Shown in pieces: positions 28,952-37,127 of a stretch of DNA of 64,000 nt; the first letter of the stretch is position 1, and every line of letters begins with the position of its first letter. A program made the translations under genes and the position numbers. A model generated the notes under the pieces. That model saw only the letters and a program-made list of their open reading frames with translations. It searched no databases and was not told the DNA's origin. The stretch is from Pseudomonas rhodesiae (lineage in GTDB: Bacteria > Pseudomonadota > Gammaproteobacteria > Pseudomonadales > Pseudomonadaceae): positions 53,164-117,163 of the forward strand of contig NZ_VFEU01000016.1 of the NCBI RefSeq assembly GCF_007858255.1, given 5' to 3'.

Positions 28952-29803
28952 ATGCAAGGACTTCTTGATCATAATGAAACAGCCGCCAAAAAACACTTAA
29001 GCACTGAACATATCGAGAACAAATACAAAATTTATTTTGGCTTGGGGCTGTGTATAAACCTAACTCATGCACCTAAAGTTTTCAAAGTAAGCCCAGCCGG
29101 AATAAAGCTTGGAGACTACTTGGTGCGCTCATTAGACTCTAGTGCTTTTAGGCAAAGCTTTTTAGATCTTGGTACGGGCACCGGTGTTCACGCACTTTTA
29201 ATGCGTAAACTCGGCAACAATGACATCATCGCTACGGACATATCCGAAATATCAATAAAACAAGCAAAATTTCATGAAAACTTAAACTTTAAAAACAACA
29301 AAATAGAATTCCATACTGGGGATTTATTCGAAGACCTATCTGAGAGACGGTTTCAAACAATAGTTTTCAACCCTCCCGGATGGCGAACACCTTCACAGGC
29401 TCTGATTAATAAATTAAGAAAAGCAGACCCAGCAACAGAATTACCCATTCAAGCCATGTTTTATGGGGATGAGGTAGTATCACGTTTTCTTGAGCAGCTC
29501 CCCGCCCACCTTAACTCCAAAGGAAAAGCAATTATAGGGCTCAATTCTTTGATCGGAATACAGGACGTACTTTCCAGGTACATTCAAAAACACCGAGGTA
29601 CGCCTCCACTAGCCTACAAGCTAATAGAACGACATACAATTCCGCTTCTCTATTACTCAAATGGCTGGCAATCCATTGAAAAAAGTTTAAAAGAGGAGTT
29701 CGAAAAATGGTCTAAACAAGACTTAGCCGCTTACTCCACAGACGTACACGGGAATATATTTTGGTCCTATGAAATCATCGAGCTTTACCATCGTGCGACC
29801 TAA
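28952..29803 (+). CDS. SAM-dependent methyltransferase with NPPG motif
   Basis: A 283-residue class I methyltransferase. Start ATG 28952 follows AAGGAG by 9 bases. An N-terminal helical region (1 to about 65) precedes motif I FLDLGTGTGVHALLM, the acidic loop ATDISEISIKQAK and motif IV IVFNPPGWRTPSQ. NPPG is a variant of the (D/N)PP(Y/F) motif of enzymes that methylate planar or amide nitrogens (PrmC, adenine MTases), so N-methylation is the first guess. It lacks a rRNA- or DNA-recognition domain I can identify, and its operon suggests a small-molecule substrate. An unusual C-terminal tail (about 205-283) ends SYEIIELYHRAT. Confidence 0.82.
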   Translation: MQGLLDHNETAAKKHLSTEHIENKYKIYFGLGLCINLTHAPKVFKVSPAGIKLGDYLVRSLDSSAFRQSFLDLGTGTGVHALLMRKLGNNDIIATDISEISIKQAKFHENLNFKNNKIEFHTGDLFEDLSERRFQTIVFNPPGWRTPSQALINKLRKADPATELPIQAMFYGDEVVSRFLEQLPAHLNSKGKAIIGLNSLIGIQDVLSRYIQKHRGTPPLAYKLIERHTIPLLYYSNGWQSIEKSLKEEFEKWSKQDLAAYSTDVHGNIFWSYEIIELYHRAT

Positions 29804-29805
29804 AC

Positions 29806-30705
29806 ATGTTAGCAAAACACGCTTCCCGTCAAAGTTATTACTTAGCAATATTCTTTTCAGGCATAGCAAATTTTTTGCTTGGAGCCTCCGCTCTCTACTG
29901 GAAAGAATTTAGCGAAGTTCCAACTGTAACACTGGTAGCATACAGGATAGTATTATCAACTATTATCCTTGCCGCGCTGCTTTTCATCCCAAGCAACCTC
30001 AAAAAAATAAAAAAACTAACAAAGAAGTCAATAACTATACATTTTTTCGCTTCTTTCCTCGTTGCTATAAATTGGGGAACTTTCATATGGGCGTCCATAA
30101 ATGGATTCGTGCTGGAGAGCGGGCTTGGATACTTGCTGGCTCCGTTCATCTCCATCGGATTAAGCCTTTTAGTTTTCAATGATCAGATAAGCCGCAACAA
30201 AGCGTGGTCAATTTCGATTGCATTAATTTCGATCATTATTCTTATATTTTGGAGTGAAAACCTCAGCCATTTTACTTATTTAATAATCGCTTTCACATGG
30301 GGCTCCTACACATACATAAAGAAGACCACCATTTTGAACGCCTTAAGCGGTTTATTTTTAGAAACGTTTTTCCTAAGCTTGTGCTTAGCATTAGCCGTAT
30401 GGCTATTGAGTCTTCCGATTATTCTACCTAGCAGACTTCCCGAAGGTACAAATCAACTAATCTGGCTCGCTGGCATCGTATCTGTGACGCCCTTGTTGAT
30501 GTTTTCTTTTTCTTCAGGAAAAATCCCATTATCGCTGACTGGGCTTATGCAGTTTATTTTACCGCTAACACTTCTTTCCATTGGGCTGCTTTTCGGTAAT
30601 CCCGAAACACCCAACACATCACAAATAATGATTATTACAATAACAAGCATACTATTGATCCTTATCGCTTACGACACGCTTGTCACTCGCGGACCAGATA
30701 AATGA
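29806..30705 (+). CDS. EamA/RarD-family inner-membrane exporter
   Basis: A 299-residue drug/metabolite-transporter protein with about ten hydrophobic helices, for example YYLAIFFSGIANFLLGASAL. The DMT signature region is FLVAINWGTFIWASINGFVL. Relatives such as RarD and RhtA/EamA export amino acids or their derivatives. It starts two bases after the methyltransferase stop, and its own stop overlaps the next start (ATGA). It is the likely exporter of the operon's product, or a self-protection pump (inferred). AT-rich codon use throughout. Confidence 0.9.
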   Translation: MLAKHASRQSYYLAIFFSGIANFLLGASALYWKEFSEVPTVTLVAYRIVLSTIILAALLFIPSNLKKIKKLTKKSITIHFFASFLVAINWGTFIWASINGFVLESGLGYLLAPFISIGLSLLVFNDQISRNKAWSISIALISIIILIFWSENLSHFTYLIIAFTWGSYTYIKKTTILNALSGLFLETFFLSLCLALAVWLLSLPIILPSRLPEGTNQLIWLAGIVSVTPLLMFSFSSGKIPLSLTGLMQFILPLTLLSIGLLFGNPETPNTSQIMIITITSILLILIAYDTLVTRGPDK

Positions 30706-31886
30706 GGATTAAAAAAGTGAACAACCATTATGACGTCATTGTTATTGGCCTTGGAATCATGGGTGCAGCAACATTATGGAGGTCGCCGAAAAATTCATCG
30801 AAAATAATGGGTATTGATGCTTCAAGTCCGACTTATAGCAGAGGATCTTCCCAAGGAGCATCGAGAATTTTCAGGCAAGCTTACTGGAAAGGTTGCAAGT
30901 ACCTTCCATTACTTAGGCAGGCAAATCTATTATGGAATGAACTTGAACAAACAAGTCAGATGCAACTAATTGTTAGAACTGGAGGAATTTTTATTGGGCA
31001 TGAGCACAGCCGCCTAGTAGCAGGAAGTATTAACACTGCCATGGAGGGAAGCGTCGATCATAAAATATGGACAGGATTGAAGATAAAAAATAATTTTCCA
31101 GCCTTCAATATATCAGAGCAAATGAAGGGCGTATTCGAACCAGGCGCATATGCAATATCGGCCAGCAATGCTAGATCGTGTATGCTAAATCAGGCGGTTA
31201 AGTCTGGCGCCACCGCTGTTTTTGGTGACTGCGTTACTGCAATCGAAAACCATAAGCGGGGAGTACTTGTCAAAACGAGACGTGGACAGATTTATGTTGC
31301 CAAATCAGTTATCGTTACGACCGGCCCATGGATTGCGAAATATTTGATGCCTGAACTGAACCACCTGTTAGATCCGCGCCAAGTTCCAGTGTATTGGTTC
31401 AAGCCGAAAAACTCGTCAAAGCAACTCTTCTCGGCTGATCATTTCCCGGTGTTCTTATACGAACGTCAGGACGGAAGCCTTCTTTATGGCTTGCCGTCAA
31501 TTTGCAACTCCGAACCTGGCGTAAAAATTGGTTTTCACAATCGACAGCAAACCTCTGAAAATCCTCAATGGAAAAGCGTACCAGTACAAGATAATTACAT
31601 AAATGATATATCTGAAGCTGTTAGCTTGATATTTCCGGAGCTGGAGAAAAAACCCATATGCGCAATAAATTGTTATTACACGATGAGCATTGACGAATCT
31701 TTTCTCATAGATCGATCCCAAATAATGGAATCCGTATATTTCGCATCCGTTTGTTCTGGGCATGGCTTCAAATTCGCGCCAGCCATTGGCGATGCTTTAG
31801 CCAATATGGCTTTTGAACGACAATGTGCTGTGCCACTTTCAGAGTTCGGAGTGCAACGCTTCAATTCAATATCATGCAAATTCTAA
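30702..31886 (+). CDS. MSOX-family FAD amine oxidase (sarcosine/pipecolate oxidase-like)
   Basis: A 394-residue DAO-fold flavoprotein. The FAD-binding motif is DVIVIGLGIMGAATL at residues 11-25. Cys324 in INCYYTMSIDESFLID aligns with the Cys that covalently holds FAD in monomeric sarcosine oxidase. Lys275 (GVKIGFH) and Lys357 (SGHGFKFAP) align with the MSOX lysines for oxygen activation and substrate carboxylate binding. It should oxidise a secondary amine acid (sarcosine, N-methyl amino acid, proline, pipecolate or a cyclic imine, as NikD does) with O2, giving H2O2. It overlaps the exporter gene by four bases and closes the operon. The exact substrate cannot be read. Confidence 0.88.
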   Translation: MRIKKVNNHYDVIVIGLGIMGAATLWRSPKNSSKIMGIDASSPTYSRGSSQGASRIFRQAYWKGCKYLPLLRQANLLWNELEQTSQMQLIVRTGGIFIGHEHSRLVAGSINTAMEGSVDHKIWTGLKIKNNFPAFNISEQMKGVFEPGAYAISASNARSCMLNQAVKSGATAVFGDCVTAIENHKRGVLVKTRRGQIYVAKSVIVTTGPWIAKYLMPELNHLLDPRQVPVYWFKPKNSSKQLFSADHFPVFLYERQDGSLLYGLPSICNSEPGVKIGFHNRQQTSENPQWKSVPVQDNYINDISEAVSLIFPELEKKPICAINCYYTMSIDESFLIDRSQIMESVYFASVCSGHGFKFAPAIGDALANMAFERQCAVPLSEFGVQRFNSISCKF

Positions 31887-32002
31887 ACCCCACACGCGCC
31901 AGCAAACTTATCATTGCTTTTTATGGTGCAAACAAGCTGCTCGCAAATAGCCTGAGGACGCGGCGCCGAAACAGATGCGCTACGTCATCATTAGCGCTTT
32001 TC

Positions 32003-32016
32003 GCAAGCTAGCTTGC
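32003..32016. other. Perfect 14-bp palindrome after the AT-rich operon
   Basis: GCAAGCTAGCTTGC lies between the oxidase stop and the DUF465 gene. It could help transcript termination, but it has no T-run. Confidence 0.35.
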
Positions 32017-32028
32017 TCATATTTGGCA

Positions 32029-32253
32029 TTAGCCCAACTGCGCCACAATCTTATCTTTGACCAACAAGCGTTTTTTCTTCAGTTTCTCCACGTCTTCATC
32101 GCTGGCACTTGCTCCTTCGGCCTTTACCACTTCCGCGTCGGCGACGTCGTATTGGTCGAGCAGCGAATCCAGGCGTTTGTCACTTGCCCTGCGTTCGTGA
32201 ACGGCCTCCTTGCTCAACCCCAAATCCTGATACAGGTCGTGTTTCACTGGCAT
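32029..32253 (-). CDS. DUF465 / YdcH-family small protein
   Basis: A 74-residue, mostly helical coiled-coil protein. Start ATG 32253 (MPVKHDLYQDLGLSKEAV) is chosen because GGAGG lies just upstream; an in-frame start at 32277 lacks that. The C-terminal EDVEKLKKKRLLVKDKIVAQ is the DUF465 signature (K-K-x-R-L-x-x-K-D-x-I). Its function is unknown. GC-rich codon use returns here, marking the right edge of the AT-rich segment. Confidence 0.88.
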   Translation of the reverse strand: MPVKHDLYQDLGLSKEAVHERRASDKRLDSLLDQYDVADAEVVKAEGASASDEDVEKLKKKRLLVKDKIVAQLG

Positions 32254-32428
32254 GGCGTACCTCCGCATGTTGATCAATGGCTTACGCCTTTGAAGCTAGA
32301 CCATTCCCATGGGCTTTGTCATGTCCGGGATTGATCTTGCCCCGTTCGTCGCGGCAGGTGAGATGAGATCAAACCTTTTGCGCCGCCCTGCCCTCCACTG
32401 CAGATCGCAACCCGAGGGAGACCGGTTC

Positions 32429-34483
32429 ATGACTCATCCAGCCACTGCTGTCGACACTCAATGCATCAACACCCTGCGGACCCTGGCGATGGATGCCGTG
32501 CAGAAGGCCAATTCCGGCCATCCCGGCACGCCCATGGGCCTGGCACCGGTGGGGTATACGCTGTGGAGCCGGTTTCTGCGCTACCACCCGGAGCAGCCTG
32601 ATTGGCCTAACCGAGATCGCTTTGTGTTGTCGGTGGGGCATGCCTCGATGCTGTTGTATTCGCTACTGCACTTGGCCGGCGTGGTGGAGGTTGATGCCCA
32701 CGGTCAGCGCACCGGCCAGCCGGCGATCAGCCTGGACGATATCAAGCAGTTCCGCCAAGCCGACTCGAAGACGCCAGGGCACCCGGAATACCGCATGACC
32801 ACCGGTGTCGAGACCACCACCGGCCCGCTGGGCCAGGGGTGCGCCAATAGCGTCGGCATGGCCATGGCCGAGCGTTGGCTGGGTGAGCGTTTCAATCGCG
32901 ACGGCCAGGTGCTGTTCGACTACAACGTCTACACCCTGTGCGGCGACGGCGACATGATGGAAGGCATCAGCAGCGAGGCCGCATCCATGGCCGGCCACCT
33001 GAAGCTGGATAACCTGTGCTGGATCTACGACAACAACACCATCAGCATCGAAGGCCATACTGAGCTGGCGTTCAGCGAGGACGTGATCAAGCGCTTCCAG
33101 GCCTATGGCTGGCACACGCTGCATGTCACCGACGCCAACGATCTGGGCGCCTTGAGCCAGGCGCTGCAAGCGTTTCAGGCCAATACCGGGGCGCCTACCC
33201 TGATCGTGGTCGACAGCGTGATCGGCTATGGCTCGCCCCATAAGCACAACACCGCCGCTGCCCATGGCGAACCCTTGGGCGATGAAGAAATTCGCCTGAC
33301 CAAGGCCGCCTATGGCTGGCCCGAGGATGCCCAGTTCCTGGTGCCCGATGCCGCACGCACGGCATTGCGCGATGCGCTGTATGAGCGGGCCGAACCGTTG
33401 TTCCAACAATGGAATCAGACCCTGGCCAGCCTGGACCCACACCGTGCCGACGAACTGCGGCGCATGCGCGCCGGCGAGATGCCTGCGCACTGGCAAGACG
33501 AATTGCCATCCTTTGAAACGGACGCCAAGGGCGTCGCCAGCCGCGCTTCCGGTGGCGAAGTACTGAATGCCTTCGCCCGACAAATCCCCTGGCTGCTCGG
33601 CGGTTCGGCGGACCTGTCGCCGTCGACCAAGACCAACCTCACGTTCGACGGCGCCGGGCGTTTCAGCGCCGACGACTACAGCGGGCGCAACCTGCATTTC
33701 GGCATCCGCGAGCACGCCATGGGCGCGATCGCCAACGGTCTGGCGTTGTCTTACCTGCGGCCCTACACCTCCACCTTCCTGGTGTTCAGCGACTACATGA
33801 AGCCGCCGATCCGCCTGGCGGCAATCATGGAGCTGCCGGTGGTGTTCGTGTTTACCCATGACTCGATCGGCGTGGGTGAAGATGGGCCGACGCACCAACC
33901 CATCGAACACCTCACCCAACTGCGCGCCACCCCAGGGCTGTTGACCCTGCGCCCGGGCGACGCCAATGAAACCCTGGAATTATGGCGGGTCGCCCTTGCA
34001 CAGACCCACCGGCCCAGCTGCCTGGTGCTGTCGCGCCAACCGTTGCCGACGCTTGACCGCACGCGCTATGCGGCGGCCTGTGGTGCGGCCAAGGGCGCCT
34101 ATGTGCTGGCGGCGGCTGACCAGCCTGAGGTGATCCTGATAGCCACCGGCAGCGAGGTCAGCCTGGCCGTGGACGCCTATGAACAGCTCAAGGCTGAAGG
34201 GATTGCCGCGCAGGTGGTGTCGATGCCCAGCTGGGAGCTGTTTGAAGACCAGGACCAGGCCTACCGCGACAGCGTATTACCGCCTGCCGTGAAGGCACGC
34301 GTGGTGATCGAACAGGCCGGCCCTCTGGGTTGGGACCGTTACGTCGGCCAGACGGGCGCCAAAGTGGTGATGAACAGCTTCGGCGCCTCGGCTCCATTGG
34401 CCAAATTGCAGGAGAAGTTCGGGTTCACGGTTGAGCATGTGGTGAAACAGGCCAAGGCTCAGATCGACCTTAACCAGCACTGA
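32429..34483 (+). CDS. Transketolase
   Basis: A 684-residue ThDP enzyme of the pentose phosphate pathway that transfers two-carbon units between ketoses and aldoses. It has the N-terminal AMDAVQKANSGHPGTPMGLA and LSVGHASMLLYSLLHLAG. The ThDP motif is LCGDGDMMEGISSEAASMAG. The pyrimidine domain carries FGIREHAMGAIANGLALSY. Start ATG 32429 has GAGGGAG upstream. In pseudomonads the housekeeping tkt usually lies with epd and pgk. Here the neighbours are a DUF465 gene and a uvrA-like gene, so this may be an additional paralogue (inferred from context). Confidence 0.92.
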   Translation: MTHPATAVDTQCINTLRTLAMDAVQKANSGHPGTPMGLAPVGYTLWSRFLRYHPEQPDWPNRDRFVLSVGHASMLLYSLLHLAGVVEVDAHGQRTGQPAISLDDIKQFRQADSKTPGHPEYRMTTGVETTTGPLGQGCANSVGMAMAERWLGERFNRDGQVLFDYNVYTLCGDGDMMEGISSEAASMAGHLKLDNLCWIYDNNTISIEGHTELAFSEDVIKRFQAYGWHTLHVTDANDLGALSQALQAFQANTGAPTLIVVDSVIGYGSPHKHNTAAAHGEPLGDEEIRLTKAAYGWPEDAQFLVPDAARTALRDALYERAEPLFQQWNQTLASLDPHRADELRRMRAGEMPAHWQDELPSFETDAKGVASRASGGEVLNAFARQIPWLLGGSADLSPSTKTNLTFDGAGRFSADDYSGRNLHFGIREHAMGAIANGLALSYLRPYTSTFLVFSDYMKPPIRLAAIMELPVVFVFTHDSIGVGEDGPTHQPIEHLTQLRATPGLLTLRPGDANETLELWRVALAQTHRPSCLVLSRQPLPTLDRTRYAAACGAAKGAYVLAAADQPEVILIATGSEVSLAVDAYEQLKAEGIAAQVVSMPSWELFEDQDQAYRDSVLPPAVKARVVIEQAGPLGWDRYVGQTGAKVVMNSFGASAPLAKLQEKFGFTVEHVVKQAKAQIDLNQH

Positions 34484-34492
34484 TCAAAACCT

Positions 34493-34580
34493 GTGGGAGG
34501 GGGGCTTGCCCCCGATAGCGATGGGTCAGCGACAAATGGGCTGACTGACCCGCTGCCATCGGGGGCAAGCCCCCTCCTAC
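34493..34580. repeat. REPIN downstream of transketolase
   Basis: The left arm begins GTGGGAGGGGGGCTTGCCCC at 34493, and the right arm is around CATCGGGGGCAAGCCCCCTC ending at about 34580. It lies between convergent genes and is the same family as the array at 55.8 kb. Confidence 0.85.
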
Positions 34581-34599
34581 CTTTGGAACCCATCACTTA

Positions 34600-37119
34600 T
34601 TAGATCATCGCCTTGGCAAGGAACGGCGCAGTCCGGCTCTTTTTGCTTTTGGCCACCTTCTGCGGCGTGCCGCAGGCCACCACGTTGCCGCCCAGATCAC
34701 CGGCGCCCGGGCCGATATCGATCACCCAGTCGCTCTGGGCCACCACGCGCATTTCATGTTCCACCACAACCACCGTGTGCCCCGCGTCCACCAGTTGATT
34801 GAGCTGGCTGAGCAAGCGGTCGACGTCCCGTGGGTGCAGGCCAGTGGTGGGTTCATCCAACACATACAAGGTGGCGCCACGGGCATTGCGTTGCAGCTCG
34901 GTGGCCAATTTGATGCGCTGCGCTTCGCCGCCGGACAGCTCCGTCGCCGGTTGGCCGAGGCGCAGGTAACCCAGGCCGATATCCCGCAACACCTCCAGCG
35001 AACGCAGCACGCCCGGCTGTTCGGCAAACACCTCCACCGCCTGGTTCACCGTCAGCCCCAGCACCTGGGCGATGTTCATGCCTTGCCACTTCACCGCCAG
35101 GGTTTCGGGGTTGTAGCGCGCGCCATGGCAGGTTGGGCACGGTGCGTAGACGCTGGGCATAAACAGCAACTCGACGCTGACAAAGCCCTCGCCCTCGCAG
35201 TTGGGGCAGCGGCCCTTGGCGACGTTGAACGAGAATTGCCCGGCATCGTAGCCGCGCTTCTTCGCTGCCGGCGTGGCGGCAAACAGTTTGCGCACGTTGT
35301 CGAACAGGCCGGTGTAGGTTGCCAGATTGGAACGCGGCGTGCGGCCGATGGGTTTCTGATCCACCTGCACCAAACGCCGGATATGTTCCAGCCCAGCGCC
35401 GATACGTCCGCCGCTGGCTTGCGGCGCGTCATCTTCCAGGCTTGGTTCGTCGTCGCTTTCCACCACGCGCCCAAGGCCACTGCCCACCAGTTCGAGCAGC
35501 GCCTGGCTGACCAGGCTGGACTTGCCTGAACCGGAAACTCCGGTGACGGCGGTAAAGCAGCCCAGCGGAAAATCCACCTGCAAATCTTTAAGGTTATTGC
35601 GCGTTACGCCCTCCAGCGTCAGCCAGGCGCTAGGATCACGACGCGCGGCAGTGGCCGGACGCGGTGCGGCGAACAGGTACTCGCGGGTCTGCGACGCCTG
35701 CACCTCGGCCAGGCCGGCGGGCGGCCCGCTGTACAGCACTTGCCCGCCCTGCTCGCCGGCAGCCGGGCCGACATCGATCAGCCAATCGGCGCGGCGCATG
35801 GTTTCCAGGTCGTGCTCGACTACAAACAACGAATTGCCCGCCGCCTTCAACCGCTCCAGCGCGGTAAACAAGGCTTCGCCATCGGCCGGATGCAGGCCGG
35901 CCGATGGTTCGTCCAACACATAAATCACGCCAAACAATTGCGAACCCAACTGAGTGGCCAGGCGCAAACGCTGCAATTCGCCGGACGACAAAGTCGGCGT
36001 GCTGCGTTCCAGGGACAGGTAGCCCAAACCCAGTTCGATCAGTGTATTAACGCGTTCCAGCAGATCCTCAGCGATACGCTGCGCCGCCAGACGCTTTTCC
36101 ACCGACAGTTTCATGCGGTCTTCGCCCGCCGCCACCGGTCGCAGCAACTCGGCCAGCTGCGTCAACGACAGCTGGGACAACTCGCCGATGTCCACCCCGG
36201 CAAATTTCACCGACAACGCCGCTCGGGTCAGGCGTTTGCCCTCGCACAGCGGGCAAGGGCTGCCCTGCATAAATTGCGAGACGCGCTTTTTCATCAGCGC
36301 GCTCTGAGTGTGGCTGAAGGTGTGCAGGATATAGCGCCGCGCACCGCTGAACGTGCCTTGGTAACTGGGTTCCAACTTGCGCTTGAGCGCCTCGCGGGTC
36401 TGCTCCGGGGTGAAACCGGCATACACCGGCACCGTTGGGGTTTCTTCGGTGAAGAGAATCCAATCGCGCTGTTTTTTCGGCAGGTCGCGCCACGGGATAT
36501 CCACGTCATAGCCCAGCGTCACTAGGATGTCGCGCAGGTTCTGGCCCTGCCACGCCAACGGCCAGGACGCCACCGCGCGCTGGCGGATGCTCAGGGACGG
36601 ATCGGGCACCATCAGCGCTTCCGTCACCTCATACACGCGGCCCAGCCCATGGCATTGCGGGCACGCACCCTGGGGCAGGTTCGGCGAGAAATCCTCGGCA
36701 TACAGCATGGCCTGCCCTGCCGGGTATTGCCCGGCGCGGGAATACAGCATGCGAATCAGGCTCGACAGGGTGGTCACACTGCCCACCGATGAGCGTGCAC
36801 TCGGCGTGCCGCGCTGCTGTTGCAGGGCCACCGCCGGCGGCAAGCCTTCGATGCTGTCCACATCGGGCACGCCCACCTGATCGATCAAGCGCCGCGCATA
36901 CGGCGCCACCGATTCGAAATAGCGGCGCTGAGCCTCGGCATACACCGTAGAAAACGCCAGGGACGATTTGCCCGAGCCGGACACGCCGGTAAACACCACC
37001 AGGGCATCGCGCGGGATGTCCACATCGACGTTGCGCAAGTTGTGTTCGCGAGCGCCGCGCACGCGCACAAAGCCAGCGGCCTGGGCCGTGAGCGGCGGGA
37101 GGTTGCGTTGTGAGGTCAT
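34600..37119 (-). CDS. UvrA-like excinuclease ATPase (short UvrA paralogue)
   Basis: An 839-residue UvrA-family dual ABC ATPase, shorter than canonical UvrA (about 940). Walker A motifs are FTGVSGSGKSSLAFST and VTGVSGSGKSSLVSQ. Signature motifs are TLSSGELQRLRLATQLGSQL and ELSGGEAQRIKLATELQRN. Cys clusters CPQCHGLG, CPLCEGKR, CPNCEGEG and CPTCHGAR remain. The missing length, compared with UvrA, suggests the UvrB-binding region is reduced, as in UvrA2-class proteins linked to drug or DNA-damage tolerance. Start 37119 (MTSQRNLPPL). Only 8 bases separate it from the hybrid kinase gene upstream, so the two are co-transcribed. Confidence 0.88.
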   Translation of the reverse strand: MTSQRNLPPLTAQAAGFVRVRGAREHNLRNVDVDIPRDALVVFTGVSGSGKSSLAFSTVYAEAQRRYFESVAPYARRLIDQVGVPDVDSIEGLPPAVALQQQRGTPSARSSVGSVTTLSSLIRMLYSRAGQYPAGQAMLYAEDFSPNLPQGACPQCHGLGRVYEVTEALMVPDPSLSIRQRAVASWPLAWQGQNLRDILVTLGYDVDIPWRDLPKKQRDWILFTEETPTVPVYAGFTPEQTREALKRKLEPSYQGTFSGARRYILHTFSHTQSALMKKRVSQFMQGSPCPLCEGKRLTRAALSVKFAGVDIGELSQLSLTQLAELLRPVAAGEDRMKLSVEKRLAAQRIAEDLLERVNTLIELGLGYLSLERSTPTLSSGELQRLRLATQLGSQLFGVIYVLDEPSAGLHPADGEALFTALERLKAAGNSLFVVEHDLETMRRADWLIDVGPAAGEQGGQVLYSGPPAGLAEVQASQTREYLFAAPRPATAARRDPSAWLTLEGVTRNNLKDLQVDFPLGCFTAVTGVSGSGKSSLVSQALLELVGSGLGRVVESDDEPSLEDDAPQASGGRIGAGLEHIRRLVQVDQKPIGRTPRSNLATYTGLFDNVRKLFAATPAAKKRGYDAGQFSFNVAKGRCPNCEGEGFVSVELLFMPSVYAPCPTCHGARYNPETLAVKWQGMNIAQVLGLTVNQAVEVFAEQPGVLRSLEVLRDIGLGYLRLGQPATELSGGEAQRIKLATELQRNARGATLYVLDEPTTGLHPRDVDRLLSQLNQLVDAGHTVVVVEHEMRVVAQSDWVIDIGPGAGDLGGNVVACGTPQKVAKSKKSRTAPFLAKAMI

Positions 37120-37127
37120 GGTCAACC

